Part shown: in pieces, positions 42,246 to 50,947 of the stretch
Numbering within the stretch: the first letter of the stretch is position 1
How the letters are laid out: each line of letters starts with the position of its first letter
DNA from: JBFJKD01 sp041600415
Lineage (GTDB): Bacteria > Pseudomonadota > Gammaproteobacteria > Pseudomonadales > Porticoccaceae
Length of the DNA: 64,000 nt
Assembly (NCBI GenBank): GCA_041600415.1
Contig: JBFIKF010000001.1
Span: forward strand, 186,001 to 250,000
Direction of reading: 5' to 3'
Notes under the pieces: model-generated
What the model saw: the letters and a program-made list of their open reading frames with translations, nothing else
What the model was told of the DNA's origin: nothing
The model's database searches: none
Translations under genes and position numbers: made by a program

Positions 42246-43145
42246 ATGTTGGGTACTGGCTTGATTGGTCTGGGCGCCATGGGTTTGCCGATTGCCAGGC
42301 GCATGCTGGAGAGCGGTTTGCGAGTCCATGCCCATGATGTGAACGCCGCAGCCATGGCAACTGCCGTTGAATTTGGCGCGACTCCTGCCGCCGACCTAGC
42401 AGCGGTCGCGGCTAATTGCGATCTGGTCCTGGTGTCGATGAACACCGAGCAGGCGTTGATCAAAGTGGTTGGCGAACTGCTGGCGCAATTGTCCCCGTCG
42501 GCTACAATCGTCGACATCGGTACCACCGCAGTGGCGCAAACCCGGGCGCTGGCGACGCGGGCTGCCGCCGCGGGAATTGGCTACGTCGATGCACCGGTCA
42601 GTGGTTCGGTGCCCTGGGCTGAGCAGGGGCGCCTGACAATGATGGTCGGCGGCACGCTGGAGGACTACCAGCGCTGTCGGCCGGTATTCGAAACATTTGC
42701 CCGACAAATTTTTTATCTCGGTGACAGCGGCAGTGGGCAGATTGTAAAGCTATGTCATCAGCTGGTTTTTTTTGCGCTGACCTGTAGTCTTAGTGAAGGA
42801 TTGGCGATGGCGGCCCGAGAGGGCCTGGCGCGGGATAAAGTGCTGGCTGCAATCGATGCCAGCGTGGCACCCAACCACGCCATGGAGTTCTTACTGCCCG
42901 CCGTGAAGCAGGGAAATTTTCGCGGTGCGGATATGCAGATCGCGGGCAAGGATATGGCCGCGGTACTGGCGCTGGCAAAGCAGCTGGAGTTTGATGCGCC
43001 ACTCGCGGCGCAGGTGAGTGACTATTTTCGGACGTTTATCGCCCGCAATCAGGTTGACTACAACCTGTTCGGCGTTCTCGATCTGATTGCCGACGAGGGT
43101 TTTTCTCGCAAAAATGGCACTCAACGGCATGGTCAGGGAGTTTAG
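42246..43145 (+). CDS. 3-hydroxyisobutyrate dehydrogenase-family NAD(P)-dependent oxidoreductase
   Basis: The 299-residue protein is a beta-hydroxyacid dehydrogenase: Rossmann motif GLIGLGAMGLPIA (residues 5-17), substrate loop DAPVSGS (about 116-122) and catalytic Lys in SGQIVKLCHQ (about residue 170). Family members oxidise 3-hydroxyisobutyrate, tartronate semialdehyde, 6-phosphogluconate-like acids or succinic semialdehyde, and the substrate is not clear here. AAGGGAGA precedes the ATG. It is inserted on the opposite strand between recG and ridA, with its stop overlapping the ridA stop by 4 bases. Confidence 0.9.
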   Translation: MLGTGLIGLGAMGLPIARRMLESGLRVHAHDVNAAAMATAVEFGATPAADLAAVAANCDLVLVSMNTEQALIKVVGELLAQLSPSATIVDIGTTAVAQTRALATRAAAAGIGYVDAPVSGSVPWAEQGRLTMMVGGTLEDYQRCRPVFETFARQIFYLGDSGSGQIVKLCHQLVFFALTCSLSEGLAMAAREGLARDKVLAAIDASVAPNHAMEFLLPAVKQGNFRGADMQIAGKDMAAVLALAKQLEFDAPLAAQVSDYFRTFIARNQVDYNLFGVLDLIADEGFSRKNGTQRHGQGV

Positions 43146-43525
43146 ATCACCATAATGCCGTCCATCTCCACCAGTGCGTCACGGGGCAACGCGCTGACGC
43201 CGAGCGCAGCGCGCGCCGGGTAAGGCGTGGAAAAATATTGCGCCATAACGTCATTGACGGTGGCAAAGTGACTCAGGTCGGTGAGAAAGACATTTAACTT
43301 TACGATATCCGCAAGGGTTCCTCCCGCTGCTTCGCACACTGCCGCAAGATTTTTGAACACCTGATGTATCTGCGCTTCGACGGCGCCATCGACCATAGTC
43401 ATGGTGTCTGGTACCAGGGGAATTTGGCCAGACAGATAGACGGTATTGCTGACTTTAACGGCCTGGGAATAGGTGCCAATAGCGGCCGGCGCACCCGGTG
43501 TTTGCACAGTTGCCTTGTTAGTCAT
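43142..43525 (-). CDS. ridA: RidA family reactive enamine/imine deaminase
   Basis: RidA hydrolyses reactive 2-aminoacrylate and related enamines made by PLP enzymes. The 127-residue protein has the family start APAAIGTYSQAV, VYLSGQIPLVPDTM, the essential Arg in YPARAALGVSALP (about residue 105) and Glu in VEMDGI (about 122). It lies 7 bases after spoT in the same operon. Confidence 0.94.
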   Translation of the reverse strand: MTNKATVQTPGAPAAIGTYSQAVKVSNTVYLSGQIPLVPDTMTMVDGAVEAQIHQVFKNLAAVCEAAGGTLADIVKLNVFLTDLSHFATVNDVMAQYFSTPYPARAALGVSALPRDALVEMDGIMVI

Positions 43526-43532
43526 GGGTTCC

Positions 43533-45647
43533 TCAACTTCTGACGCGATTAACTTTTTGTACTTGTTTCAGGCCGCGAACTCGACGCATGATATTGGCTA
43601 AATGCACACGATTATCTACGTCCAGAACCAGGTTGACGACACTGGTATAGGGGTCCCGTTCGTTCACGGTGATTTGCTCAATGGTGGCGTTGTTTTCGGC
43701 AATGCGGGTGGCGAGTATGGCAATAATGCCCCGCTCATTAGTTACCTCGACACGAATGTCCACTGAAAACTCGCCATGGACTAACGGCGACCACTCAAGG
43801 GGGATACATTTTTCCACTTTGCCGCGTATTTCCGCAATATTTTTACAGGAGTCCCGATGTACTACCAGACCGCGCCCTGGGCTGATGTGACCGATGATAG
43901 TGTCACCGGGAATGGGGTGGCAGCAGCGCGCGTAGCTGGTAACCAAGCCGTCCGCCCCGTCGACCACGATTGGGGAGTCGTTGTTTTGCGGCGAGGTTTT
44001 GATGCGTTTGTGTTCCGGCATCAGCACGTTAGCCACCGCAAAGGCCACCCTGTTGCCGAGTCCAATCTGTTGCAGTACGGATTCAAAGGTGGGCGCACTG
44101 GTCTCCTTGAGGAGATGTCGTATCTGTGATTTACGCAGTTGTTTATAACTGGATCCGAAACTGTTTAGCGCCCGATCGAGGAGGCGCTTGCCGAGGTCCA
44201 CGGATTCTTCGTGCTGCTGGTGCTTGAGAAAATGCCGCACGGCGCTGCGCGCTTTGGCGGTGCGCACGAAATTGAGCCACGACGGATTGGGCTGCGCACC
44301 CGGCGCGCTGATAATGCGCACCCGTTGCCCACTTTGGAGGGGCTCGGAAAGCGACGCCAGCTTGCCGTTAACCTCGCAGGCGACGCAGGTGTTACCCACC
44401 TGCGTGTGCACGGTGTAGGCGAAATCGACGGCGGTGGCGCCGGTGGGTAGTTCAATAATTTTCCCCTTCGGCGTGAACACATACACCTCGTCCGGAAACA
44501 GGTCGGATTTTACGTGCTCAATAAATTCCAGGGAATTGCCCGCCTGCTGTTGAATTTCAAGCAAGCCCTTGACCCAGCGGTTGGCGCGAGCGTGATTACC
44601 CTTGGCGTTTTCCAGACCGGTCTTGTACAGCCAATGGGAGGCGATGCCATAATTGGCCAGGGTGTCCATTTCCTCGCTGCGGATCTGTACTTCGATAGCG
44701 ACGCCGTGTAGCCCCAGCAACACGGTATGCAGAGACTGGTAACCGTTAGATTTGGGAATGGCGATGTAGTCGGTAAACTCCCCCGGAACCGGCTTGAACA
44801 GGTTGTGAATGACCCCGAGCACGCGGTAGCAGTTATCGACATTGTCGACCACAATGCGAAAAGCGAACACATCCATAATGTCCTTAAAGGAGCGTTTTTT
44901 AGTTTTCATCTTCTGGTAAATACTCCAGAGATGTTTTTCCCGACCGCTGACTCGGGCGGCGATCTTATCCTTCTGTAGCTGCAGCTCAATGGTGCTTTGG
45001 ATCTCCGTGACCAGTTCGTTACGGTGGCCCCGGGTGGCTTTCAAGGCCCGTTGAATGCGTTCGTAGCGCAGCGGATAGAGCGCCGCAAAACCAAGGTCCT
45101 CGAATTCAATACGCATGTCGTTCATCCCCAGACGCTGTGCGATGGGCGCGTAAATATCGAGGGTTTCACGGGCGATGCGACGGCGTTTATCCGGTTCGAG
45201 AACGTGCAGCGTGCGCATGTTGTGCAAGCGATCGGCAAGTTTGACCAGCATCACCCGAATATCCCTGGCCATGGCCAGGGTCATTTTCTGAAAGTTTTCG
45301 GCCTGTTGCTCGGCGCGGGAGGAAAATTCGATTTCGGTGAGCTTGCTGACACCGTCCACCAGGGTGGAGACGGTCTTGCCGAAACGTCGACTTAGCTGTC
45401 CTTTGGTGGCTGCGGTATCTTCGATCACGTCGTGCAGCAGCGCGGCCATCATGCTTTCGTGATCCATGTGCATATCCGCCAGGATATTGGCCACGGCGAT
45501 GGGGTGGGTGATATAGGCATCGCCACTCTGGCGCATCTGCCCGGTGTGGCGTTTTTCTGCAAAATCGTAGGCGCGGCGAATTTTTTTTACGTGGGACGGG
45601 TCGAGGTAGGTGGCGAGCTTATCGCTTAACGCGTCTATGGCCTGCAA
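43533..45647 (-). CDS. spoT: Bifunctional (p)ppGpp synthetase/hydrolase SpoT
   Basis: SpoT makes and degrades the stringent-response alarmone. The 704-residue protein has an HD hydrolase domain (HTGQMRQSGDAYITHP and LLHDVIEDT, residues about 34-80) and a synthetase domain (FTDYIAIPKSNGYQSLHT near 263). These are followed by TGS (VFTPKGKIIELPTGATAVDFAY), a helical/zinc-finger region with CCHPIPGD, and a C-terminal ACT domain. The intact HD box marks it as the bifunctional form rather than RelA. It starts 26 bases after rpoZ. Confidence 0.96.
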   Translation of the reverse strand: MQAIDALSDKLATYLDPSHVKKIRRAYDFAEKRHTGQMRQSGDAYITHPIAVANILADMHMDHESMMAALLHDVIEDTAATKGQLSRRFGKTVSTLVDGVSKLTEIEFSSRAEQQAENFQKMTLAMARDIRVMLVKLADRLHNMRTLHVLEPDKRRRIARETLDIYAPIAQRLGMNDMRIEFEDLGFAALYPLRYERIQRALKATRGHRNELVTEIQSTIELQLQKDKIAARVSGREKHLWSIYQKMKTKKRSFKDIMDVFAFRIVVDNVDNCYRVLGVIHNLFKPVPGEFTDYIAIPKSNGYQSLHTVLLGLHGVAIEVQIRSEEMDTLANYGIASHWLYKTGLENAKGNHARANRWVKGLLEIQQQAGNSLEFIEHVKSDLFPDEVYVFTPKGKIIELPTGATAVDFAYTVHTQVGNTCVACEVNGKLASLSEPLQSGQRVRIISAPGAQPNPSWLNFVRTAKARSAVRHFLKHQQHEESVDLGKRLLDRALNSFGSSYKQLRKSQIRHLLKETSAPTFESVLQQIGLGNRVAFAVANVLMPEHKRIKTSPQNNDSPIVVDGADGLVTSYARCCHPIPGDTIIGHISPGRGLVVHRDSCKNIAEIRGKVEKCIPLEWSPLVHGEFSVDIRVEVTNERGIIAILATRIAENNATIEQITVNERDPYTSVVNLVLDVDNRVHLANIMRRVRGLKQVQKVNRVRS

Positions 45648-45673
45648 GGTCCGCCTCCAGTGCGCTCCTCGCC

Positions 45674-45982
45674 TTATTCGTCGGCGGATGGCGGCGCGAT
45701 GGTATCGTCATCGTCGGTCGCGGGCGCAGTCAAATCAGCTTCCAGCATTTCTTCCAGTGAGAGTAGCTCTTCGCTCGCGGGCCGGGCGGTCAGAATGCTG
45801 GCGTCAATCAGCCCTTCTTCAATTTCGCGCAGCGCGACGACGGTCGGTTTGTCGTTTTCCCAAGGAACCAGAGGCTCCTTGCCGCCGATGGCTAACTGGC
45901 GTGCGCGCTTGGCGCTAACCATAACCAGCTCAAAACGGTTTTGCATGTTCAGCAAACAATCTTCTACAGTGATACGAGCCAT
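45674..45982 (-). CDS. rpoZ: DNA-directed RNA polymerase omega subunit
   Basis: Omega assists assembly of RNA polymerase and, in proteobacteria, forms one ppGpp-binding site. The 102-residue protein has the canonical start MARITVEDCLLNMQNRFELVMVSAKRARQ and VVALREIEEG. The C-terminal tail of about 30 residues is acidic and longer than the E. coli protein (91). It sits 147 bases after gmk and directly before spoT. Confidence 0.97.
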   Translation of the reverse strand: MARITVEDCLLNMQNRFELVMVSAKRARQLAIGGKEPLVPWENDKPTVVALREIEEGLIDASILTARPASEELLSLEEMLEADLTAPATDDDDTIAPPSADE

Positions 45983-46129
45983 GGTGCTTTTCCAACTCCG
46001 AATGTTAATCGCTGGCGGTTTAAGCGTAAGCGCCTGATATGGTTGCCCGAAACAGGCAGTGCCCTACTCAATTAGCAATGCCGAGCGGGCCGCACAGTCT
46101 AGCGAAAAAGTCTACAGAAAAACAGAGGG

Positions 46130-46747
46130 TTATGACAATAGTTCGCGAAATGTGGCGCTGTGGCGTTGTTGCTGAGCGTCGAGCCGCAGACGGTGACTGA
46201 TGATCACCGCCTGTAGTTCCAGCAGTGCAACGTCGAACTCAGTATTAACGATCAGGTAGTCGGCCTCTACATAATGGGACATTTCTTCCTGAGCCTGAGC
46301 AATGCGCTTCGCAATAACCGCCTGATCGTCCTGGCCCCGTCGGGTCAGCCGGTCGCGCAACGCCGCTCGCGAGGGCGGTAGAATAAAAATTCCCCGACTT
46401 TCCGGCAGCAGGCGGCGGATTTGTAATGCGCCCTGCCAGTCTATTTCGAGTATCACATCCTGGCCGCCACGCAGTGTTTCCTCTACCCAGGCTTTGGAGG
46501 TTCCATAATAATTGTCGAAAACTCTGGCGTGTTCGAGAAAGTCGCCGTTGTTGACCATGGCGATAAATTGTTCGGTATCGACAAAGTGATAATTTACACC
46601 GTTTTTTTCCCCTGGCCGCGGGCTACGGGTGGTATAGGAGATGGACGCCACAATGTCGGGGCATTGGGCCACCAGCGCGTTGACCAAACTGGTTTTGCCG
46701 GCCCCTGACGGAGCAGAGATGGTATACAGGGTTCCGGGACTCATCAT
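46130..46747 (-). CDS. gmk: Guanylate kinase
   Basis: Gmk phosphorylates GMP to GDP. The 205-residue protein has P-loop SAPSGAGKTS (residues 10-19), the GMP-binding SISYTTRSPRPGEKNGVNYHFV block and the LID-region Arg residues near DRLTRRGQDD. It follows yicC by 18 bases in the yicC-gmk-rpoZ-spoT order. The upstream of two adjacent ATG codons is favoured because GGAG lies 12 bases before it. Confidence 0.96.
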   Translation of the reverse strand: MMSPGTLYTISAPSGAGKTSLVNALVAQCPDIVASISYTTRSPRPGEKNGVNYHFVDTEQFIAMVNNGDFLEHARVFDNYYGTSKAWVEETLRGGQDVILEIDWQGALQIRRLLPESRGIFILPPSRAALRDRLTRRGQDDQAVIAKRIAQAQEEMSHYVEADYLIVNTEFDVALLELQAVIISHRLRLDAQQQRHSATFRELLS

Positions 46748-46765
46748 GGGTCGGGTTTTCTCCGG

Positions 46766-47626
46766 TTACTCGAGATTTTGAATCTGTTCGCGCATCTGTT
46801 CAATAAGGACTTTTATTTCCACCGCCGGCTGTGTCGTACCCGCACCGAGGGATTTTGCCGCAAGGGTATTGGCTTCGCGGTTGAGTTCCTGCAACAAAAA
46901 ATCCAGTCGTCTGCCCATAGGTTCCTCGCCACCCAGGACGCGACGAATTTCTGTAAGGTGAGTGTCGAGCCGATCCAGTTCTTCCGCCACATCACTGCGT
47001 TGGGCAAGGTAAACCATCTCCTGTTCCAGTCGATTATGATCCAGCTCGCCACTCAGTTCAGCGAGGCGCGTCTGTAGTTTGTGACGCTGGGCCGTGAGCA
47101 AATCGGGTAGTACATGCCGCACGAGCGCCACCTGTGCGCCGATTTCATCCACACGGCACTGCAATATTTCGCCCAGTTTTACGCCTTCGCGTTTGCGACA
47201 TTCCACCAACTCCCGCAGAGTCTTGTCAAACAGGTCGACGACGGTTTGTCGCAGCTGTTCTCGATTCAGTTCTGGTTCCTGCAGCACGCCAGGCCAGCGC
47301 AAAATATCCAGTGGGGAAATCGGTGCCGGATCGGCGATCAGCTGCGCGACTGTCTGACCGGCATCAATGTACCGCCTGGCTAGTTCCATGTTGGTTGAAA
47401 AACCGGTGTGGCGAGCGGGTTCAAGACATAAAACGCAATCGACCTTACCACGCTGCACGAACTGCTTTAATTGTTTGCGCAGGGGAATTTCAAGCTCCTT
47501 CAGGGTTTCCGGCAACCGCAAATGGGGTTCCAGAAAGCGGTGGTTGACGGAGCGCAACTCCCATGTCACAACGCCCCAGTCTAGCTGGGCTGTGGTCGTT
47601 GCGAAGGCGGTCATGCTAAGGGGCAT
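46766..47626 (-). CDS. yicC: YicC family endoribonuclease
   Basis: YicC-family proteins are endoribonucleases; in E. coli YicC promotes decay of the small RNA RyhB. The 286-residue protein begins MPLSMTAFATTTAQLDWG, matching the family start, followed by ELRSVNHRFLEPHLRLPETLKELE. It ends with the DUF1732 domain (GRRLDFLLQELNREANTLAAKS and VEIKVLIEQMREQIQNLE). It diverges from rph with 123 bases between the starts. Confidence 0.95.
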   Translation of the reverse strand: MPLSMTAFATTTAQLDWGVVTWELRSVNHRFLEPHLRLPETLKELEIPLRKQLKQFVQRGKVDCVLCLEPARHTGFSTNMELARRYIDAGQTVAQLIADPAPISPLDILRWPGVLQEPELNREQLRQTVVDLFDKTLRELVECRKREGVKLGEILQCRVDEIGAQVALVRHVLPDLLTAQRHKLQTRLAELSGELDHNRLEQEMVYLAQRSDVAEELDRLDTHLTEIRRVLGGEEPMGRRLDFLLQELNREANTLAAKSLGAGTTQPAVEIKVLIEQMREQIQNLE

Positions 47627-47749
47627 GGGCGAGGAAGGCTAATTGTAAAAGCGGCCATGGTATCAGAGCGGGGGCGCACTACGAAGGGCTTTTGGGTACA
47701 ATGCGGTGCGCCAGACGGTGCCCAGCCCTATAAATTAAAGGATTCGCAG

Positions 47750-48472
47750 ATGAGTCGTCCCAGTGGTCGCCGCCCCGAGCAGCTTCGCCCGGTCAAGATT
47801 ACCCGGCATTATACCAAGCACGCCGAGGGCTCGGTGCTGGTAGCGTTTGGCGACACACGGGTGCTGTGTAACGCCACGGTTGAGCAGGGGGTGCCGCGCT
47901 TTCTACGGGGTAAGGGGCAGGGTTGGGTCACCGCTGAATATGGCATGTTGCCGCGCTCCACAGGGGAGCGCATGGGTCGCGAGGCGGCGCGCGGTAAACA
48001 GGGGGGGAGAACGCAGGAAATTCAGCGGCTGATCGGGCGCTCAATGCGTGCCAGCGTTGACCTGACGCGTCTCGGCGAGCATACGATTACGCTGGATTGC
48101 GACGTGCTGCAGGCCGACGGGGGAACCCGCACTGCGGCGATTACTGGCAGTTATGTCGCGCTGGTTGACGCCGTGACCCATATGCTGGCCAAAAAAATGA
48201 TCAAGGACAGTCCGGTGGCGCATATGGTGGCGTCCGTTTCCGTGGGGATTTACAAGGGGCAGCCGGTGCTGGATCTCGATTATGCGGAAGACAGCTGCGC
48301 CGAAACCGACATGAATGTGGTGATGAATAACCAGGGCAAGTTTATCGAGGTGCAGGGTACGGCGGAAGCCGCGGCCTTTGCCGAAAGCGAATTTATGGCA
48401 ATGCTGGCACTTGCCAAGCGCGGCATCGCCGATCTGGTGCGCGTACAGCAGATGGCCCTCGCCCAGCAATAA
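47750..48472 (+). CDS. rph: Ribonuclease PH
   Basis: RNase PH is a phosphate-dependent 3'-5' exonuclease trimming tRNA precursors. The 240-residue protein starts MSRPSGRRPEQLRPV, has GSVLVAFGDTRVLCNATVE, the Arg-rich RQGG-type motif (GKQGGRTQEIQRLIGRSMRA) and the phosphate site TLDCDVLQADGGTRTAAITG. The ATG at 47750 aligns with the family start; in-frame codons from 47657 would add an unsupported extension. It lies on the opposite strand to yicC. Confidence 0.96.
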   Translation: MSRPSGRRPEQLRPVKITRHYTKHAEGSVLVAFGDTRVLCNATVEQGVPRFLRGKGQGWVTAEYGMLPRSTGERMGREAARGKQGGRTQEIQRLIGRSMRASVDLTRLGEHTITLDCDVLQADGGTRTAAITGSYVALVDAVTHMLAKKMIKDSPVAHMVASVSVGIYKGQPVLDLDYAEDSCAETDMNVVMNNQGKFIEVQGTAEAAAFAESEFMAMLALAKRGIADLVRVQQMALAQQ

Positions 48473-48481
48473 CCCGGGCAC

Positions 48482-48506
48482 CGGCTGATTCAGTGCGCGT
48501 CAGCCG
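48482..48506. terminator. Hairpin between convergent rph and crc
   Basis: CGGCTGA (48482-48488) and TCAGCCG (48500-48506) form a perfect 7-bp stem with an 11-base loop just past the rph stop. No T-run follows on either strand, so it is at best a weak terminator or a transcript-end stabiliser. Confidence 0.3.
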
Positions 48507-48557
48507 ATAACGGTACAGGGCGTCCAGAGGCTGGGTGAGATCGCTAAAGGCAGGTGA

Positions 48558-49334
48558 TCACAGGTCGTGCAGATCGTAATCGACAATGACCGGTGTATGG
48601 CTGGAAAAGGCCTGCGCTTTGTACAGCACCGCGTATTCGACGTGACGCACGAGGTCGCGGGAAATAATCTGCGTGTCTACGCGCCAGCCGTCCCGCTCGC
48701 CAATAACACCGGACGGCCACCAGCTAAACTCGTCGTCGTCGGTGTTTGCCGCGCGGAAAGCGTCGGCGTAGCCAATATCCTGGTAAAGTTGTCCAAACCA
48801 CTGCCGTTCACGGGGTAAAAATCCGGATTCGGTAAGGTGAACTCCTGCATTTTGCACGTCGTTGTCAGTGTGCGCCGTATGCCAGTTACCACACAAAATA
48901 TATCGGCGGCGTTTGCGGGTTACTTTTTGCAAATGGCTCTGCAGGCCGTCAAAAAATCGGTCTTTGGTCTCCTGCTCCGGGGAATCAGCTTTGCCCATCG
49001 GGGCCAGCAGGGACGCGACGCTGACATTTTCAAAATCCGCCTGGAGGTAGCGGCCATCCATGTCTTCGCCAGAGGATAAGCCAAAACCAAACATTATCGC
49101 TTTTGGCGCGTGACGAGTATAAATGGCAACCCCGTTGCTGTGTGGGTGGGCCGAATCAAAGAAATAACCGAAAAAACCGTCGAGCTGAAACTCCGGATGG
49201 TCCTCGACCTCAGCGGCACGGGCGCGCAAATCCTGCAGGCAAATAATTTCGGCATCCTGCCCGGCCAGCCATTTAAATAGCCCCCGATGGCACGCCTGGT
49301 GAATGCCGTCGATGGAAGCACTGATGATGCGCAT
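48558..49334 (-). CDS. crc: Catabolite repression control protein Crc (ExoIII-like fold)
   Basis: Crc works with Hfq to repress translation of catabolite-controlled mRNAs in pseudomonads. The 258-residue protein begins MRIISASIDGIHQACHRGLFKWL and runs colinear with Pseudomonas Crc (FQLDGFFGYFF, DGRYLQADFENVSVASLL, EFSWWPSG and WRVDTQII). Exonuclease III catalytic residues are degenerate: ICLQD instead of ICLQE, CGNWH instead of GDFN, and SSHTP instead of SDHAP. That is the Crc pattern, not an active nuclease. Its position between rph and pyrE is the Crc locus of Pseudomonas. ExoIII-family nuclease is the alternative label. Confidence 0.85.
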   Translation of the reverse strand: MRIISASIDGIHQACHRGLFKWLAGQDAEIICLQDLRARAAEVEDHPEFQLDGFFGYFFDSAHPHSNGVAIYTRHAPKAIMFGFGLSSGEDMDGRYLQADFENVSVASLLAPMGKADSPEQETKDRFFDGLQSHLQKVTRKRRRYILCGNWHTAHTDNDVQNAGVHLTESGFLPRERQWFGQLYQDIGYADAFRAANTDDDEFSWWPSGVIGERDGWRVDTQIISRDLVRHVEYAVLYKAQAFSSHTPVIVDYDLHDL

Positions 49335-49428
49335 TCTCGCCCCTTGGTTTTTGAGCGTGTATGATACATGAACATAGCCTTATCAAAAACATAGGGCGAA
49401 TAGACAAATACGGAATGAGGAAGGCTGG

Positions 49429-50076
49429 GTGGCGCTATCGTTATATCAAACCGCGTTTATCGATTTGGCGATAGGCGAAGAAGCACTGAAGTTTGGCGAA
49501 TTTACCCTTAAATCCGGTCGTGTCAGTCCGTATTTTTTTAATGCGGGCAAGTTCGCCACGGGCCGCGCCCTGGCCGCGCTGGGGAGGTGCTATGCCGAGG
49601 CCATAGTGAATTCTGGCCTGGCATTTGATGTGCTGTTCGGCCCCGCTTATAAAGGCATTCCTCTGGCGGTCGCTACCGCGGTCGCCCTGGCCGAACATTT
49701 TGATCGCGATGTGCCGTACTGTTTTAATCGTAAGGAGTCCAAGGACCATGGCGAAGGGGGTGCTCTGGTGGGGGCCCCGCTGCGTGGCCGGGTGTTAATT
49801 GTGGATGATGTGATTACCGCTGGCACCGCAATTCGCGAGGTGATGGGCATTGTCGCGGCCCACGGGGCGACGGCGGCGGGTGTGGTGGTAGGGCTGGATC
49901 GCAAGGAGCGCGGTCGCGCGACCCGTTCGGCCCTCGAGGAAGTTGCGGTGGAGCACGCCATCCCCGTGATCAGCATCATCGAAATCGACCATTTAATCAG
50001 CTATCTTGAGGATGATACGGAGCGGCAGGATGTGTTGGACGCGATTACCAATTACCGGGATAAATATGGCGTCTGA
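49429..50076 (+). CDS. pyrE: Orotate phosphoribosyltransferase
   Basis: PyrE joins orotate and PRPP to make orotidine 5'-phosphate in pyrimidine synthesis. The 215-residue protein has FTLKSGRVSPYFFNAGKF (residues 22-39), LFGPAYKGIPLAVATA, CFNRKESKDHGEGG and the PRPP-binding VLIVDDVITAGTAIRE (about 121-136). It starts with GTG at 49429 preceded by GAGGAAGG; no ATG is available in frame. It diverges from crc. Confidence 0.96.
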   Translation: MALSLYQTAFIDLAIGEEALKFGEFTLKSGRVSPYFFNAGKFATGRALAALGRCYAEAIVNSGLAFDVLFGPAYKGIPLAVATAVALAEHFDRDVPYCFNRKESKDHGEGGALVGAPLRGRVLIVDDVITAGTAIREVMGIVAAHGATAAGVVVGLDRKERGRATRSALEEVAVEHAIPVISIIEIDHLISYLEDDTERQDVLDAITNYRDKYGV

Positions 50077-50128
50077 GTCGTTGGGTGGAGATCCCTGGTG
50101 GGTGATGTAGGTGTAAATGGAGTGATCT

Positions 50129-50947
50129 ATGAAAATCAGTAAGCTGCCACTGCATGGCGTTTTGTTTGCACTGCTGTTGAGCACAGTCGACGCTGCCGCC
50201 GATGAGCTTTACCGCTATCGTAATGCCGAGGGGGTGCTGGTTATTGATTATGCAGTACCGCCAGAGTTTGTCGCTGGCGGTTACGAGGTGCTGAACTCTT
50301 CCGGCCAGGTTATCGAAGTGGTGGATGCGCAAAAATCCTCTGAAGAAATGGCTGTTGAGGATCAGGCGCCGACAATATCTCCCGAGGAGCTGGAGGCACA
50401 GGCCCGATTGGATCGATTCTTGACCACCAGTTATAGCACGCCGGAGGAAATCACTGCGGCCCGCGAGCGCAAATTAAAACAGCTGGCACGGGAGATCGAA
50501 ATCGTCGAGACGAATCTGGGCGATACCAGCCGGCAGCGGGCGCGCGAACTGGAGCGCGCTGCCAATTTGCAGCGTGCCGGTCAGGCGATTCCCCCGTCGG
50601 TGACAGCAACGTTAAGCAAGATGGACGAGCAAATTGATCAGGGTCAGCAATTGCTTGCCCAGCGACGCCGCGAATACGCAGACACTGAAGCCCTGTACGA
50701 CAGCTATGACCGCAGATTCCGGGAGCTCAAGGGATTACCGCCAGCTGCTGTGGCCGAGCAGGGGGCGACCGGGACAGCCGGGGAAGACGTTGCTTCAGAC
50801 GCCGTGGACGGGCAATCGTCAGATTCTGTGGAACTGCCGCTGAGTGAGAAGACAACCGCAGAGCCTGGTTCGTCACCGGCTAACGAAAAAACCCCGTCAT
50901 TAACAGCGACCACTGCTCCTCCCACTGTTCCGTCGGCAGGCGAGTAA
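50129..50947 (+). CDS. Exported DUF4124 coiled-coil protein
   Basis: The 272-residue protein has a signal peptide (residues about 1-24) and a DUF4124 segment ELYRYRNAEGVLVIDYAVPPEFVAGGYEVLN (26-56). A long charged coiled coil (about 85-205, rich in Arg, Glu and Gln) and a low-complexity Ser/Thr/Pro/Ala tail follow. DUF4124 proteins are envelope proteins of unknown role. The final 68 bases overlap the 3' end of slmA on the other strand, so the disordered tail is encoded opposite conserved SlmA sequence. Confidence 0.82.
   Translation: MKISKLPLHGVLFALLLSTVDAAADELYRYRNAEGVLVIDYAVPPEFVAGGYEVLNSSGQVIEVVDAQKSSEEMAVEDQAPTISPEELEAQARLDRFLTTSYSTPEEITAARERKLKQLAREIEIVETNLGDTSRQRARELERAANLQRAGQAIPPSVTATLSKMDEQIDQGQQLLAQRRREYADTEALYDSYDRRFRELKGLPPAAVAEQGATGTAGEDVASDAVDGQSSDSVELPLSEKTTAEPGSSPANEKTPSLTATTAPPTVPSAGE

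Noticed and set aside
47657..47749. Upstream extension of rph from an alternative start
   Set aside because: The extra residues do not match RNase PH, and the ATG at 47750 aligns with the family N-terminus.
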